Made by a program: the position numbers and the translations under genes
NCBI GenBank assembly: GCA_021234155.1
Contig: JAJEKV010000035.1
Location: forward strand, 3,364,224 to 3,428,223
Reading direction: 5' to 3'
DNA: 64,000 bases
Source: Isoetes taiwanensis
Taxonomy: Eukaryota > Streptophyta > Lycopodiopsida > Isoetales > Isoetaceae
In this document: one piece after another, positions 22,667-33,437 of the stretch
How positions within the stretch are numbered: position 1 is the first letter of the stretch
Layout: every line of letters starts with the position of its first letter
The notes under the pieces: generated by a model
Told to the model about the DNA's origin: nothing
The model's input: the letters and a program-made list of their open reading frames with translations, nothing else
Databases searched by the model: none

Positions 22667-23708
22667 TCAGCTTCCTAATTTACCCTGCACTACAGGACAT
22701 AGTGGACATCTTGTCATTAGTGACACTCTGTGACGAGAAGGTTATGATCAAAGGTCTGTGGTACCCACGTGCTAAGGATGACGTGGAGAAAGAAAGCGAA
22801 CCGGAAGAGGAACAAGAAGAGGAAGAGGTGGTGACGAGAGGAAAGGGCAAGAGGCAAGCCTTGGTAGTAGAAACACAGCCCAAAAAAAAGTCAAGCACCA
22901 CAAAGGCCTTGACTATAGAGGAGTCAGCAGAAGCGCTTCAAAAGGCTCCTGGGGCAGATATTGTTTTGCGGCCCTTAGACAAGTCGAGTGCTATTTTGAA
23001 AAGGGTTAATGAGACCAAGCTGCTAAAGCAAACTATTTCGTTGACACTGAGGACGATCAAGAGGCCACCAAAAAATGAAGATGGGGTCAGAGTGCTTCAG
23101 GTGAGAAAGTTATACACGGCACATGTGGCTATCCTAAAGCAAAGAATGAGAAGGAATCTACATGCACATGTGTCGCCACTTTTTGTCATGGTTGACAGAG
23201 GTCAGGTCCAGGAACTAAAACATTATAGGAAAGCTGACTTCGAGGATTATACATATTATGTTCTTGGCGGCACACATAAAGCAAGTAAAGAACTATCAAA
23301 AGAAGAAAGCCGAAACGAGGTCTGGAAGAGCATGGAAGCGCACATTTATGTGGGGCTAACAGACGAAGAGGCTAAGGTCATTGCCATGAGCCATAATCTC
23401 GACAATGATTTCAGATTAAAGGTGAGCCTTATAGACAAAATCCGATTCATGCACCGAGAGTATGTGGAGTTCAAACAAATGCATGGAGAGGACTTTAAAA
23501 AACAGAAGAACAAGCTCCAAGAATTTCGGAAAGCCTGTGTGACAGAGTGTTGCCTAATTTATGATTCGGATAAGAGCCCATCATGGCTGTGAAGCAGTAC
23601 GACAACTACTTCCAGCTTGCTTTCAGAGATGGCCAAGTAAGTACAACTTCTAAATTAGTCTTTCAACAGTATGTTTAGCGTGGTTTAAACTGTGTAGCAG
23701 CCTTGAGC

Positions 23709-23871
23709 TGTATAAATTTATACCAACCATGGAAGGGTGCCACTATTCACATTGCTACCGCGTCCTCCAATGGTATAAATTTATTTTGTTCCAGGGCTCG
23801 GTATAAATTTATACCGTGCCTTGGCTCGGTATAAATTTATACCGAGCCCTGGACTGGTATAAATTTATACC
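23709..23871. repeat. Five palindrome units in intron 3
   Basis: Units at about 23709, 23772 (half-decayed), 23799, 23827 and 23856. Units 3 and 4 form a larger hairpin: 23791-23816 is perfectly complementary to 23827-23852 (26 bp) across a 10-nt loop. The unit at 23823-23848 is itself a 26-bp perfect palindrome. All lie inside intron 23637-23926. Confidence 0.92.
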
Positions 23872-24912
23872 GTGACTTAAGCTCTGTTACGCTCTTTCCA
23901 AACCACTTGACTTCGACCTTTAACAGGTGTGGGATCTTCAAGAAAGAATTTTCTGCATGTTCGAGGATGGTGAACTTAAAGAACAAACTAGCTCCAGTGG
24001 AAAAAAACCGAAAAAAAAGTAGTGAGACAAAGCAAAAGAACATGAGCATTGTGCCGTGGACGCAACTACAGGGTCTAAAGAGCAAGGAAATTATTGTGCG
24101 TCTTTTAGAGAAAGTTGTGGCCAAAGAGTTCACTCTAGATGAAATGGCTAAGGAGGCTAAGACGTAAGCCTCATTTGCTTTGTCGTGTACTTCTTTTCTT
24201 CACTTAGAATTACAATCTTCTTCCAGTCAGAAGGACATTGTCACCTGCCAGTCCGAGTTGATGAAGCAACTAAACTAGAAGCCTGGGAGGAGTACAAGCT
24301 TTTTTACCCAACTTGTACGACAGACATCACAATCAGAGAGCACGCAGTTAACTTCAGTGGTTGGGTGAGTTTTGCAGAAGGCATGTTTTGTCTTTGTGCC
24401 TTTGTCTCACTGTTCTCTTACAGAACAAGAAGAAAGGGCTACCAACAGGGCTTTTGAACCTGGTTCGTAGGGCCAAAGTGGAAAGGCTATGACTGAAGGT
24501 CATTGAACAGGGAAAAGAAGTCGGCTCTAGCAGTTTTGACAATAGCTACGAAAGATTCACAACGTTTGGCCAGGACTGCTTGTATAGGGTTGTACAGGGT
24601 GATTGCACCAGGCTGGAGACAGTTGTGGACAAGTAAAACTTCACATTGTGCATAGCCGATATTCCTTATGGCTTCAGAATTAAAGATAGCGCCTTCGATG
24701 ATGAGGCTTTCACGCATGTGCAAGTTCGTGCTTTTTTGGATGGCCTAAAGAAAGTCACGCTATCAGCAAACTGGAGGGTAATTATTTTTCATTCCGACCT
24801 GCAGACCATGTCCGTGCTCAAACCTATGGGAGCGGTCTGCAATGCCGGCTTCGAGAACTGTATTTGGTAAGCTTTACATTCGTTAACGCTTTTGTTTTTA
24901 CTATAACTCCAC

Positions 24913-25094
24913 GGTATAAATTTATACCACGGTTGCCTTGCTGTATAAATTTATACGACTGGAGCTGGTATAAATTTATACGATTGGAGCTGGTATAAAT
25001 TTATACAGCATGGCAACCATGGTATAAATTTATACAGCAAGGCAACCGTGGTATCAAATTATACAGCAAGGCAACTGTGGTATAAATTTATACC
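24913..25094. repeat. Seven palindrome units in intron 6
   Basis: Units at about 24913, 24943, 24968, 24992, 25021, 25050 and 25079, with spacers such as GCAAGGCAACCGTG used in both orientations. All lie inside intron 24867-25166. A single decayed unit also sits just after the stop codon, near 25840. Confidence 0.9.
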
Positions 25095-25824
25095 GTTACA
25101 CCACTAGGCTTACTTATTTTCATTGTTTTCTTTCTGCTAATTTAGAATTACTGTATTAATTGGCAGGCTGAAGACGAACGTCAAAGGACATGGTGGTGGT
25201 CCGCGCTTAGTCAGCTGCTTTGAGCATTGCCATATAGGTTATTCTAGCGCAGACACCAAAAAAACCATGGTACATTTTAATACGCAGAATGAAAAGACGC
25301 CTCCATGCAATGCTTTCCAGTTCCCTGCTGCCTTGCAAAAGTTGAGAGACTCACAGAGACAAGGCACTGTAGTATCCCATTACCAGAAGCTACAAAGGCT
25401 TATTAACAATTTGATATAGTGGTTTTCTCGCCCAGATAACTGGATTTTGGACGCGTTCTCTGGAACGGGCACCACAGCAATTTGCGCCCTTAAGCACGGA
25501 CGTAATGTTGTTTCTGTTGATATAGACGCAGACAAAATAAGTTTCATCAGGATCGGGATAAGCTCATGTGAATCCTTTCCTGATGAAAATGAGGAACTGG
25601 GAGCAAAGAATGGTGCGGGGGATGTCAAAGGCACTTACACAGAAATCCAGCCTCCAATTACGGGAAGAAAAGATGAGGAGGTGGAGTTCGCGGACCTGGA
25701 GCCTGTGGAGCTAGAGCCCGCCAAACCGCCTGTTCCAATAGCATTAGAATCAGAAGCAGGCATCTCTGGCTTTGTGGCCTCACAAGAGACAGATCCAAAG
25801 GGGGACGAGAGTCCTGTGGACTGA

Positions 25825-26304
25825 GAAGAGCCACCTCCCATATGAATTTATACAGACAGATTGAAATGTCTAAATATCAGTACATGGTTGTTTGAGTGCC
25901 TCTCTTGTTTTATTTTAAACTATCTACTAAGAATTGTAATACATATTTATGAAAATTTTTAAACCGAAAGCTTTGTGTCTTCAACAATGTTTAATTAGAA
26001 CAACTGTTTCTTGCTCCATGATTTCACACTCTTTGTCTTTTATATGTTTGATTTTGGTAGTACTTACATTAAGTGTGCAAAAAGACAAACAGTATTTGCT
26101 TCTATTTTCATCAATAAGAACTTGTTGAGTTTCCAAAACTAGTGTTTTTCTCCTTAAAACAAGCATTTTTTTTCCTGCCCTCTTTTTAAAATGAAATAGC
26201 TTCAAAAATGTTACTTTTTCTGTGGTATTCCGAACGCTAAGTGCTCAACAATCTATTTTGCTCCCTATTTTGTCTGTTTTTTTCAAGTTTTCAATTTTTT
26301 TAAA
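25825..26304. other. 3' flank of methyltransferase gene inside the element
   Basis: AT-rich. Short frames here show no recognisable product. It contains the presumed 3' UTR and the subterminal zone before the right inverted repeat. Confidence 0.45.
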
Positions 26305-26357
26305 GGAATCTTTCAAACGCGCTTCGTAAATAAGTGCGTTTCTTTTTAAACCTTGTT
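26305..26357 (-). repeat. Right terminal inverted repeat of large element
   Basis: The reverse complement reads AACAAGGTTTAAA, then two mismatches, then GAAACGCACTTATTT, then after a gap GAAAGATTCC. It mirrors 12247-12315 and is followed by CGTT at 26358. Confidence 0.7.
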
Positions 26358-26473
26358 CGTTGTCATGTGCCTAGCTATTTTGCCAATGTGACTCAAACTT
26401 TAATTAATGTTCACATTTTCACAAAGTTAGCAGATAAACATGTCATGATAATGGGAACTTATACCTCGCTCTG

Positions 26474-26700
26474 ATGTCAAGTATGGCATTCTAAAACATA
26501 ATCAATTCGACATAATCATCATATAATATTGCAACATATAATATATTATTGCAACATAATCATGCTTTCTCAGAGGATGAAATTCACTCTCATGTCAAGT
26601 ATGCCATTCGAAAATATACTCAATTCAACATAATCATCACATAATATTGCACAGATACTATATTATTGCAATATAATCATACTTTCTCAGAGGATGGTAA
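26474..26700. repeat. 118-bp imperfect tandem duplication
   Basis: ATGTCAAGTATG...CATTC units begin at 26474 and 26592 and end in TTTCTCAGAGGATG. AT-rich, noncoding, just outside the right end of the large element. Confidence 0.7.
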
Positions 26701-27190
26701 TTTCAAATGATCTACTGCAAAGTGTTGTTGCGTTGTAGTCGAGAGTCCATGTTCCAGGAGATTCCAATGTCCTTTCCAAGCATTTGGAAGATGGAAACTA
26801 TATTTTCTATTTTGTAACTTTGATGACATTGATATAGGGAACTTCATATTACAAATTATTGAGACAAAACATACGTGCTTTTGACTAGTTCTTTTTTTGG
26901 CCATACCAAATCATAAAAATCCTTTAAAAAACATGAGGATTTTTATAGAGGTACTTAAAAATAAGAAATGCATTTTTTAACAGCATTGAGGGCAATGACA
27001 AGTATAGGAAGGAAGAAAGGTAAACGAGGACGTAAAAGGGATGCAGTAAGAGCAAACTTGATAGAAGTATATATGGCTAGGTATTGGAGGAGGGAGTGGA
27101 AAGGGATTCGTAGAGCTTTCCTCATATCTTGCCGTATCTGTAACCATTGTAATGTCAAGATGCGATGTACCATAGAGTCTGTATGATAGC

Positions 27191-28252
27191 ATGATCGAGT
27201 TCATGAAGCTAAACTATAATGTAGATGTTGTGGCCCTGGAGAGGGGTTCATCCCTGGACTATATATACTTGCAGATTGTCGAGCATATTATTTCTTCTAT
27301 GCCTGCGAATGTGAATGTTAAAATCAAGAAATATCTTAGTTAGAATGTTTGCAAACTGCATGTGCTATTATCATGTGTAATGCGCTTCGTGGGGCGAAGC
27401 TGCATTGTTTTGATGGTATGGTTGGCTATTGCCTCAAGATGCAGGCGAGTTTCACTTCAAAGTGCACTTCCACAATGTGCCGTAATAACAGAGCACTACG
27501 AAAGGAACTGTATGCGTTTTATGGCGCTGGAAATATAAAGCATGTACTAACAGGAAACTTACTCCTCCATTCAAAGCGTTTTATAGAGTTCCTTTGAGCA
27601 AAGCTGTTTGTAGAGTATCCTGGAAAGCAATAAAGGATGGCTTCTCTCGTAAATACAGTGAAGACAATGCTACGCACTGCAGATTTGTGTTATCAACCTC
27701 ATGGGTCTTGCCTTCAAACAATGCTTTCATTTCATTAAATAGAGTGCAGGCATGGCGTCTCATGCTCACTCCCAATTAATCCTCTTACAAAGATGTTAGA
27801 ATGGCCCTCTTTGGCCTGTAACTTGGTGTTGTTCCCATAAAGCGAGTAGGGAGAGAAGAAAGCATTATTAGGGTGAAGAGATTGTGAGTGATGATAAAGG
27901 AAGTAGCAAAGAAGAGTTTGAAATGGGTCAGTACAACTTTGGGCAGCCAAGGGCTTCTACTCCTGAGGCATTCGCAGAATACATCCCACTCCATATACAT
28001 GATCATAGCATGGATGTTGCATAAAGACTTCTTCTATTGTTGTTGCGAGAAACAACTCGTAGTCTAATTTGCTTTTTCATTTATGTAGGAAATGATGGCA
28101 GGCCAGGGGATGCAAGAGAACATGAGTTCATAATCGTAGATGACAGTTCAGAAGAAAGCAAGAATGTTGAATCTTCTAATAGAAAGTCAAATGTTGAAGA
28201 TCAGAAGAGGAATATCATGGACAATCTTCTGGATATTGAATTGATGAGCTGA
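27191..28252 (+). pseudogene. Degenerate HUH Rep-like (Replitron-like) ORF, tentative
   Basis: Plus-strand pieces in changing frames. They are DVVALERGSSLDYIYLQIVE (about 27220), a GMVGYCLK block at 27415-27438, and, one frame over, AGEFHFKVHFHNVP (27443). SRKYSEDNATHCRFVLSTSW and VQAWRLMLTPN (27650-27780) follow. An Asp/Ser-rich tail, EFIIVDDSSEESKNVES, ends at 28252 with a stop. The order of an ALERG...LQ block (where HUH enzymes have H-hydrophobic-H), then YCxK, then a conserved C-terminal region resembles eukaryotic HUH replicases. The metal-binding His pair itself is lost (YIY). No element termini were found. An alternative is an unrelated decayed gene; I hold the identity loosely. Confidence 0.35.
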
Positions 28253-29590
28253 ACTGTTTGCAGAGCAGTTAATAACCTTCGTGACACTATGGCTAGCATA
28301 CTTAAATCCCTTAAGTAGACCACAACTGTCATGGATAAAGAAAAGCAAGAAGCCAATCTGCAAGCAAGAAGGCCAAGACTGTTTAGATCACAAGTTAAAT
28401 TAAGCAGACCTTTACTTCTGAAAGAGCTTTTCCATCTGAAAATTCTATGGAAGAAGCATCAGGCAGCATTGCATCTCTAATGGAGGATGTTGCATTGACA
28501 CCTCTTTGTTTCCTACTTTTATCTTTGCTGATGTAGACCACTATATTTTATGGTGTACTGTTTCAATGTAGTTGAGAAAGCAAAGGTTTTTTAAAATGGA
28601 AATGACGTAGGTAATGGTTTCAAATTTTTCATGATATTAAAGCAATAGAGGTAATGGTATAGTGACACCATTGTTTTGGGCACAAGCCTTTTGGAAATTG
28701 TAGATGTGAAGCTAAGAATCTCCCTTAATCGAATGGCCCATAAGCAACGAGAATAAGCAACAAGAGGTTCAAATTGCCTTACGTAGGTTTGGATTATACA
28801 ATTGAGAATATGCAATTGTACATGTAACCATGAGCACATCAAATTATCACAACACACGTGGCTTGTTACATTTAACCTTCTTATAGACGACTAATAATTG
28901 CTCCTCAAAATAGAATGTCTAAATCATCTTACTAGACATCATCGAAAAGCCTAAATGATTCAAAGGGAAAATAGTCTAAAGCAATCTTCTTGCACCTTGT
29001 TGCTAGTTAATATTTGCCCCAGGTCTACCCTATTGCTAGTTCTTTTCTTCTTCTTTTTTAGGTTTTTTAGCAGGCTTGCCTAACCTCCCCATAGCATTTA
29101 TTGCATATCTAGCCTATCCACTTGTTAAGCCACGTCATCTAAAATTAACAGGGAACATCGGCCATCAGATCTTTGAAATATATGATCAACGATCAAGAAA
29201 ATTAAGAAAACTCCACAAATTCTTAGAGACGCTATCGAGCAACCTCCTAGATTCATAAATGCCTTTTATGAATAACTCTCAAAGTCAGGGCTTGAGTTTG
29301 TTACACTTCAAAATCGTGTTCTTGGGTTGATTTTCGAAAATGATCAAAGACCCTCTTCTCTTCCATCTTGAAAATCTGAGCCCTAGTTGCAGATGGCAAC
29401 AACTCCCTAAATATCAGATGGATAAGCTATCGCAAAACCTCATTAAGAACCAATTGGATTTAGAAGCAAAATAAAAGTGTTGTTAACATTCCCTGAAGAA
29501 CTGAGCAAACAAAACTGCCATGATGTCAGGCTGTGTTGTGCATTTATAGGAGGATAAAGAAGTTGTTCAACTCTTTTGATGGGCAACGAT
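28253..29590. other. Intergenic DNA
   Basis: Short frames only. The stretch 28260-28560 continues in a coding-like, Lys-rich style after the Rep-like remnant but is full of stops. Nothing else is recognised. Confidence 0.4.
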
Positions 29591-29599
29591 TCAAGTCAG

Positions 29600-29800
29600 T
29601 ATATAGTCCTACTTTTTCTCCCCCCTTTTTTTTATTGAAGGATGTCATTCTATTTAGTCTTACTTTTTCTTTTTTCCCTTTTTTTATATAGTGAAGGCTA
29701 TATTTTTTCTTCCCCTTTTTTTTATATTGAAGGATGTCATTCTATTTAGTCTTACTTTTTTTCTTTTTTCCCTTTTTTTTATATAGTGAAGGCTATTTTA
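29600..29800. repeat. T-rich tandem duplication
   Basis: Two units of about 100 bp share long CTTTTT/CCCTTTTTTT runs, TTGAAGGATGTCATTCTATT and ATATAGTGAAGGCTAT. It could be the A-rich tail region (minus strand) of the adjacent tRNA-derived repeat, or an independent low-complexity duplication. Confidence 0.65.
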
Positions 29801-29904
29801 TCACTACATCATGAGTATATTCTACATATCATATGGAAGCTAATCCATTATCTAGGCACGATGTCAGATTTGAGGTCCTGTGGTATCCACGGGACCAATT
29901 GGTC

Positions 29905-30030
29905 GTACTTGAACCCATGACCTCGAGGCAATAGATTTTTATAGTTCCCATTACTAGACCAATATTAGCCAGGTTTGAACCCGTGACCTCGGGTGTGGCA
30001 GTTTAAGGTTCTGCCACTAGACCATCCCCC
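29905..30030 (-). mobile_element. Dimeric tRNA-Gly-derived SINE-like repeat
   Basis: On the minus strand 30030-29969 has an A box TGGTCTAGTGG (30024-30014), CTGCCAC in anticodon position and a B box GGTTCAAACC (about 29982-29972). This order matches tRNA-Gly(GCC). A second, more diverged A box (TTGGTCTAGTA, about 29960) and B box (GGGTTCAAG, about 29915) follow directly. Paired acceptor stems are not intact, so it is not a functional tRNA. tRNA-like head dimers occur in SINEs; no clear target duplication was found. Confidence 0.6.
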
Positions 30031-30431
30031 AAAGTCCTAATATTATTACCTTAGTTTGTGTATAAAAATGCTTCTGATAGTGCTTTATGCCTCAACTTCC
30101 TACTACTTTGTATCATGGATATAGATCGCTCTGACAACATCTTTCAGAGACTTTTTGCCAATAATTTCAAAGGCTTTTTGCCATAGATTCAAAGAGAAAT
30201 GTAGCACTATCTTCGGAAAAAGTACTTGACTTAGAGACAATACCATTGTGTTTGCTATCAAATGATATTTCCATGACATCCGTCAAATCTTATCATAATC
30301 AATAGAAGCTAAACCATTTCTAGATTTGAATTTGACCCGTGATTTACTATATCAGATTTGCAGGGGTGCTATTGGCAAAGCTATGACAGCATGTTTAAAG
30401 TTTAGACTTCAGGCCAGAGACTTATTCTCTT

Positions 30432-30863
30432 TAGATAAATTTATTAGGAATTCTAAGGAAAGACATTCAGATTCCATTGTTCTAGATGAAATATAATCAG
30501 ATGGTCCTTCCCCTCCTTTTTTTCCTGTATAGAACTCTAGCTGGAATTATGAAAATTCCTAGTCATATTACAATGTGATGGAATGCACCGATAACCAAAT
30601 AAGTTCAGAATAATAAAGCTGGTGCCACTCTTGATTGAAGGACGTACACCAAATGCTAAACAAATTTGTTGCTCCACTCATGGGATGTCATTATTCCAAC
30701 CAACAGCAAAAAGGAGAGGGCAAAATAAGTTCATGGGAAGTTTGAAATAAGAACGCTTGCCTATCCATTCTCAACCTCTAAAAGAAGGTCGTGACTTGGA
30801 CATTCTTGAGGCAAATACCATGTATTTGAAATGTGATAGCATGTGGTATGGTCATGAATGATG
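30432..30863 (+). repeat. Inverted duplicate, arm A
   Basis: The reverse complement recurs at 45484-45930 (for example the AACCTCTAAAAGAAGGTCGT phrase near 30775). The arms lie outside the direct B3 duplication, about 15 kb apart. No gene in it. Confidence 0.85.
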
Positions 30864-33437
30864 TTGTACCACGGTATAGTCTCATGGATATCTGTAAGAT
30901 AAAGAGGTTGTGTAATTATTTACATGTTAGCTAAGGCCATGAATTGGTGGCTGCTACTTTTATATGCTAGTTTATCCACAAGAGAAGAGGACAAACAAGT
31001 TAATGAGAGGCTTCTAAAAATTGGGTCCTCGTAACAAGGGTCTTGCTATCAACTTTCAAGCTAACTATGATTTAGCACATATGAGGCAAGTGATGTGGCT
31101 CAAACCGGATGAACATGGCACATGTTTACATGGAAGAACGTGGCACATGCTTAGAAAGCTTTTGACATGTTGCCATGTCATCATATCATACTCTGAATTG
31201 TGCTATTATTAGTTATACTGAAGGGAGATGGTTTTACAAAATATGCAATCCAGAGGTTGCAAGACTTTATTTTCACTATTGATGTGTTAGGTATGCATAA
31301 CCTACGGCCATTGGTGGGGTCATACTTATGCTTCTTCATCAAACAGTGAGTGATCCTGGATTGTAAGCTTGAAGGAAAAGTTGGCCACATGAATTATTAG
31401 TGGAAATTTTTGTTCTTAACTGAATCACCATAGCTGCATTACACTAATACATTGTCAAGAGGATTATTCATGCTTGCTTTGCAACCACAAACTTTTCCAT
31501 ATAAGTATTCAATATAAGTGCTTTATCTTGGTGTAGCATTTGCACATTGTTTGTACTAGTAGAGCAACAGTAAATCAAGATGTTTGAAGCATATGGATTA
31601 CTAGCATGGTAGCTTTAACGAGTTAGTTTCTCTTACGTTCAAGGGTTGATGTTACATGCCAGGGTTGATCTTGTCATTGTAGATATACTAAATTGAAGAA
31701 ATTACAGGCGAATCTTTTTTGATCGTCTACTATTTATAATGCAGAACAAAGTACTTTTTTCTTCTACTTTCTTTATAGATGTAGGTTTTAAGTGCTTTTC
31801 TCTTGGTGCCCTGTGATAGACATGGAAGAACTCTAATATGCGTAAAGTCTGCGCATGGATTGATCGAGCTGCATGCTCAAGAATTCCTAATTTAAGGAAG
31901 CTAGTTACCTTAAGGTTTTCTTGCTCAGCATGGAAACTCCTTCAATTTCCTTTGTTCAAATTGGTAAACCATTTTGTTGCAGTGTTTGGAGGCAACAATC
32001 GTGTAGAGTGTGGAAGGAAGAATAGATAGGCTGGTACAAAGCAGTTTGTTAGATACATAATGCATCTTTCCTGCATCATTTGCTTCATCTCACATTTTCG
32101 AACTTGAGAGAAAATGCAATTGAGGACCATATTGTTGTATTCTATCGATCATTGGGGACCTTGAAATAGCTCCACTATGAAGCTTATATGCCAAATAATC
32201 TCCCTTCATACTCCATGATAATGTAAGTGCTCTTTCCAAACCCCTAGAATGAGGAGAGCACGAGCATACCAAAATGATCTAAGCATTGAAGAGGCTCACA
32301 CAATGCGTTGCTTTAGTTCTTATTTAGTTTTTGTTGCTTTTTGCAATATACAGGCATGATGCAATCGCTTTTACAACATCTCCAAACACTGTATACTTGT
32401 TGTCGAACAAGTCTTATAATAAGGATTATGATCAACTCATATTTCACCCATTTAAATTTGCTAAATTGGTTGCAATTGTTTGTCAAATGATAGAGCTTTT
32501 CAAAGGGCTAGCACAGAATTGTGTCTTGGAAAAATGTTGCTTGTTAGTGCCTTATTAGAAAGGGCATCTAGTGGACAGATTGATGAAAACAGGCTGGTAC
32601 AGGTGAGCTGCACCAACTTTCCAAGAGAAGCATGAGCCATTGATGACCATGCTTGTCGATTCCTCCACAGTAATGGTGGATGAGCCCCTTGCAGTATTTA
32701 GCAATATTGATAACACATTATGAGGTCATATTGCCTTAGGAAATACATCACTAGTGTCTATTCTGTCTGGTTGATCAGTTCAGGGTACCCAGCAACATGG
32801 AAAACGTTGCGGCAATTCTTCCTTCCTTCAATTTAAGCGACCTGGACATGGTATAAGTGCCTTCCTTCAATTTAAGCGACCTGGACATGGTATAAGGTGA
32901 TACATCTTGCGCTTTTAGACATTCTGTTTGGCAATGTGTAAAGTGTTGATATTTCTGGAAATCCTCTTGAATGCTTTTCGATGGTATGAGGGAGCCCGGA
33001 AAAGATGGATTCAGTGGAGCATGTATTAGAATTATAGTTGATCGAGCAGTATTGAATGGCACAACCAATGGTTTAAGGATCAAGACGAGACAATAGTATG
33101 CAAATATTAAGTAGCCACAATTACTAGGATTCTTATTCTCTATGGCATGCATGCTACATTCTCCTATTCTGGCAGGCATATCTTCTTCTAGCTTTCCCTG
33201 CTTCTCCTTCCAACAAGCAGGAATTATCTACCCTCTTATCTTTCATGCACAATTCTGATCCAATAAGTTCAAGTATGGGAAATCAATCTTGCGACCTTGC
33301 CAACTCATCCTACAAATTTTGGCGCTACAGAAAAACCATCAATGACCTCCTCCTATTCAATTACACATAGGGTCAATATAAAAAATTGAAATATATGGAC
33401 ATCGATGCCAACTCATAAATTCTGAGCCTTTACTCTT
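30864..33437. other. Intergenic DNA with a 42-bp tandem repeat
   Basis: No supportable gene. At 32818-32896 a unit of about 42 bp (CCTTCCTTCAATTTAAGCGA...GGTATAAG) is repeated in tandem. Scattered short frames on both strands have no recognisable domain. Confidence 0.4.

Larger units (their letters stand above)
21494..25824 (+). pseudogene. BAH/ParB-like N4/N6 DNA methyltransferase, seven exons, decayed
   Basis: Exons: 21494-21555, 22274-22625, 22696-23636, 23927-24163, 24227-24364, 24424-24866, 25167-25824 (about 940 residues), all joined by GT-AG sites with mostly consistent phase. Domains: BAH-like about 45-175 (EGDVVYILN, DIVDILSLV, MIKGLWYPRA). An acidic linker follows, then a ParB/sulfiredoxin-like region about 265-410 (YYVLGGTHKASKEL, YVGLTDEEAKVIAMSHNLDN). 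The methyltransferase has motif IV DIPYGF (24658) before motif I DAFSGTGTTAICALKHGRN (25450), the beta-class order. Such enzymes methylate cytosine N4 or adenine N6. Decay: stops at 24490 (TGA), 24634 (TAA) and 25417 (TAG), frameshifts near 23575 and in the A-run at about 24010, and an uncertain frame in exon 5. Motif IV has Ile where DPPY has Pro. Domain calls are motif-based; substrate is unknown. Confidence 0.75.
12247..26357. mobile_element. Large two-gene DNA transposon with a methyltransferase
   Basis: The outer ends form imperfect inverted repeats. The left end reads AACAAAGTTTAAA and the right end, reversed, reads AACAAGGTTTAAA. Both continue after two mismatches into GAAACGCACTTATTT (12262-12276; 26328-26342 reversed) and, after a gap, AAAGATTCC. 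A possible 4-bp duplication CGTT lies just outside (12243-12246 and 26358-26361). Between the ends are exactly two divergent genes: a DUF7869-like, transposase-like gene to the left and a BAH/ParB/N4-N6 methyltransferase gene to the right. Later insertions (two gypsy LTRs, internal gypsy DNA, a TRIM) enlarge it to 14.1 kb. The ends and gene layout are seen; that the whole moved as one unit is inferred. The pattern fits no named superfamily I know. Confidence 0.65.

Noticed and set aside
29969-30030. Functional tRNA-Gly gene
   Set aside because: A and B boxes fit, but the acceptor stem does not pair and the unit is dimerised with a diverged second copy.
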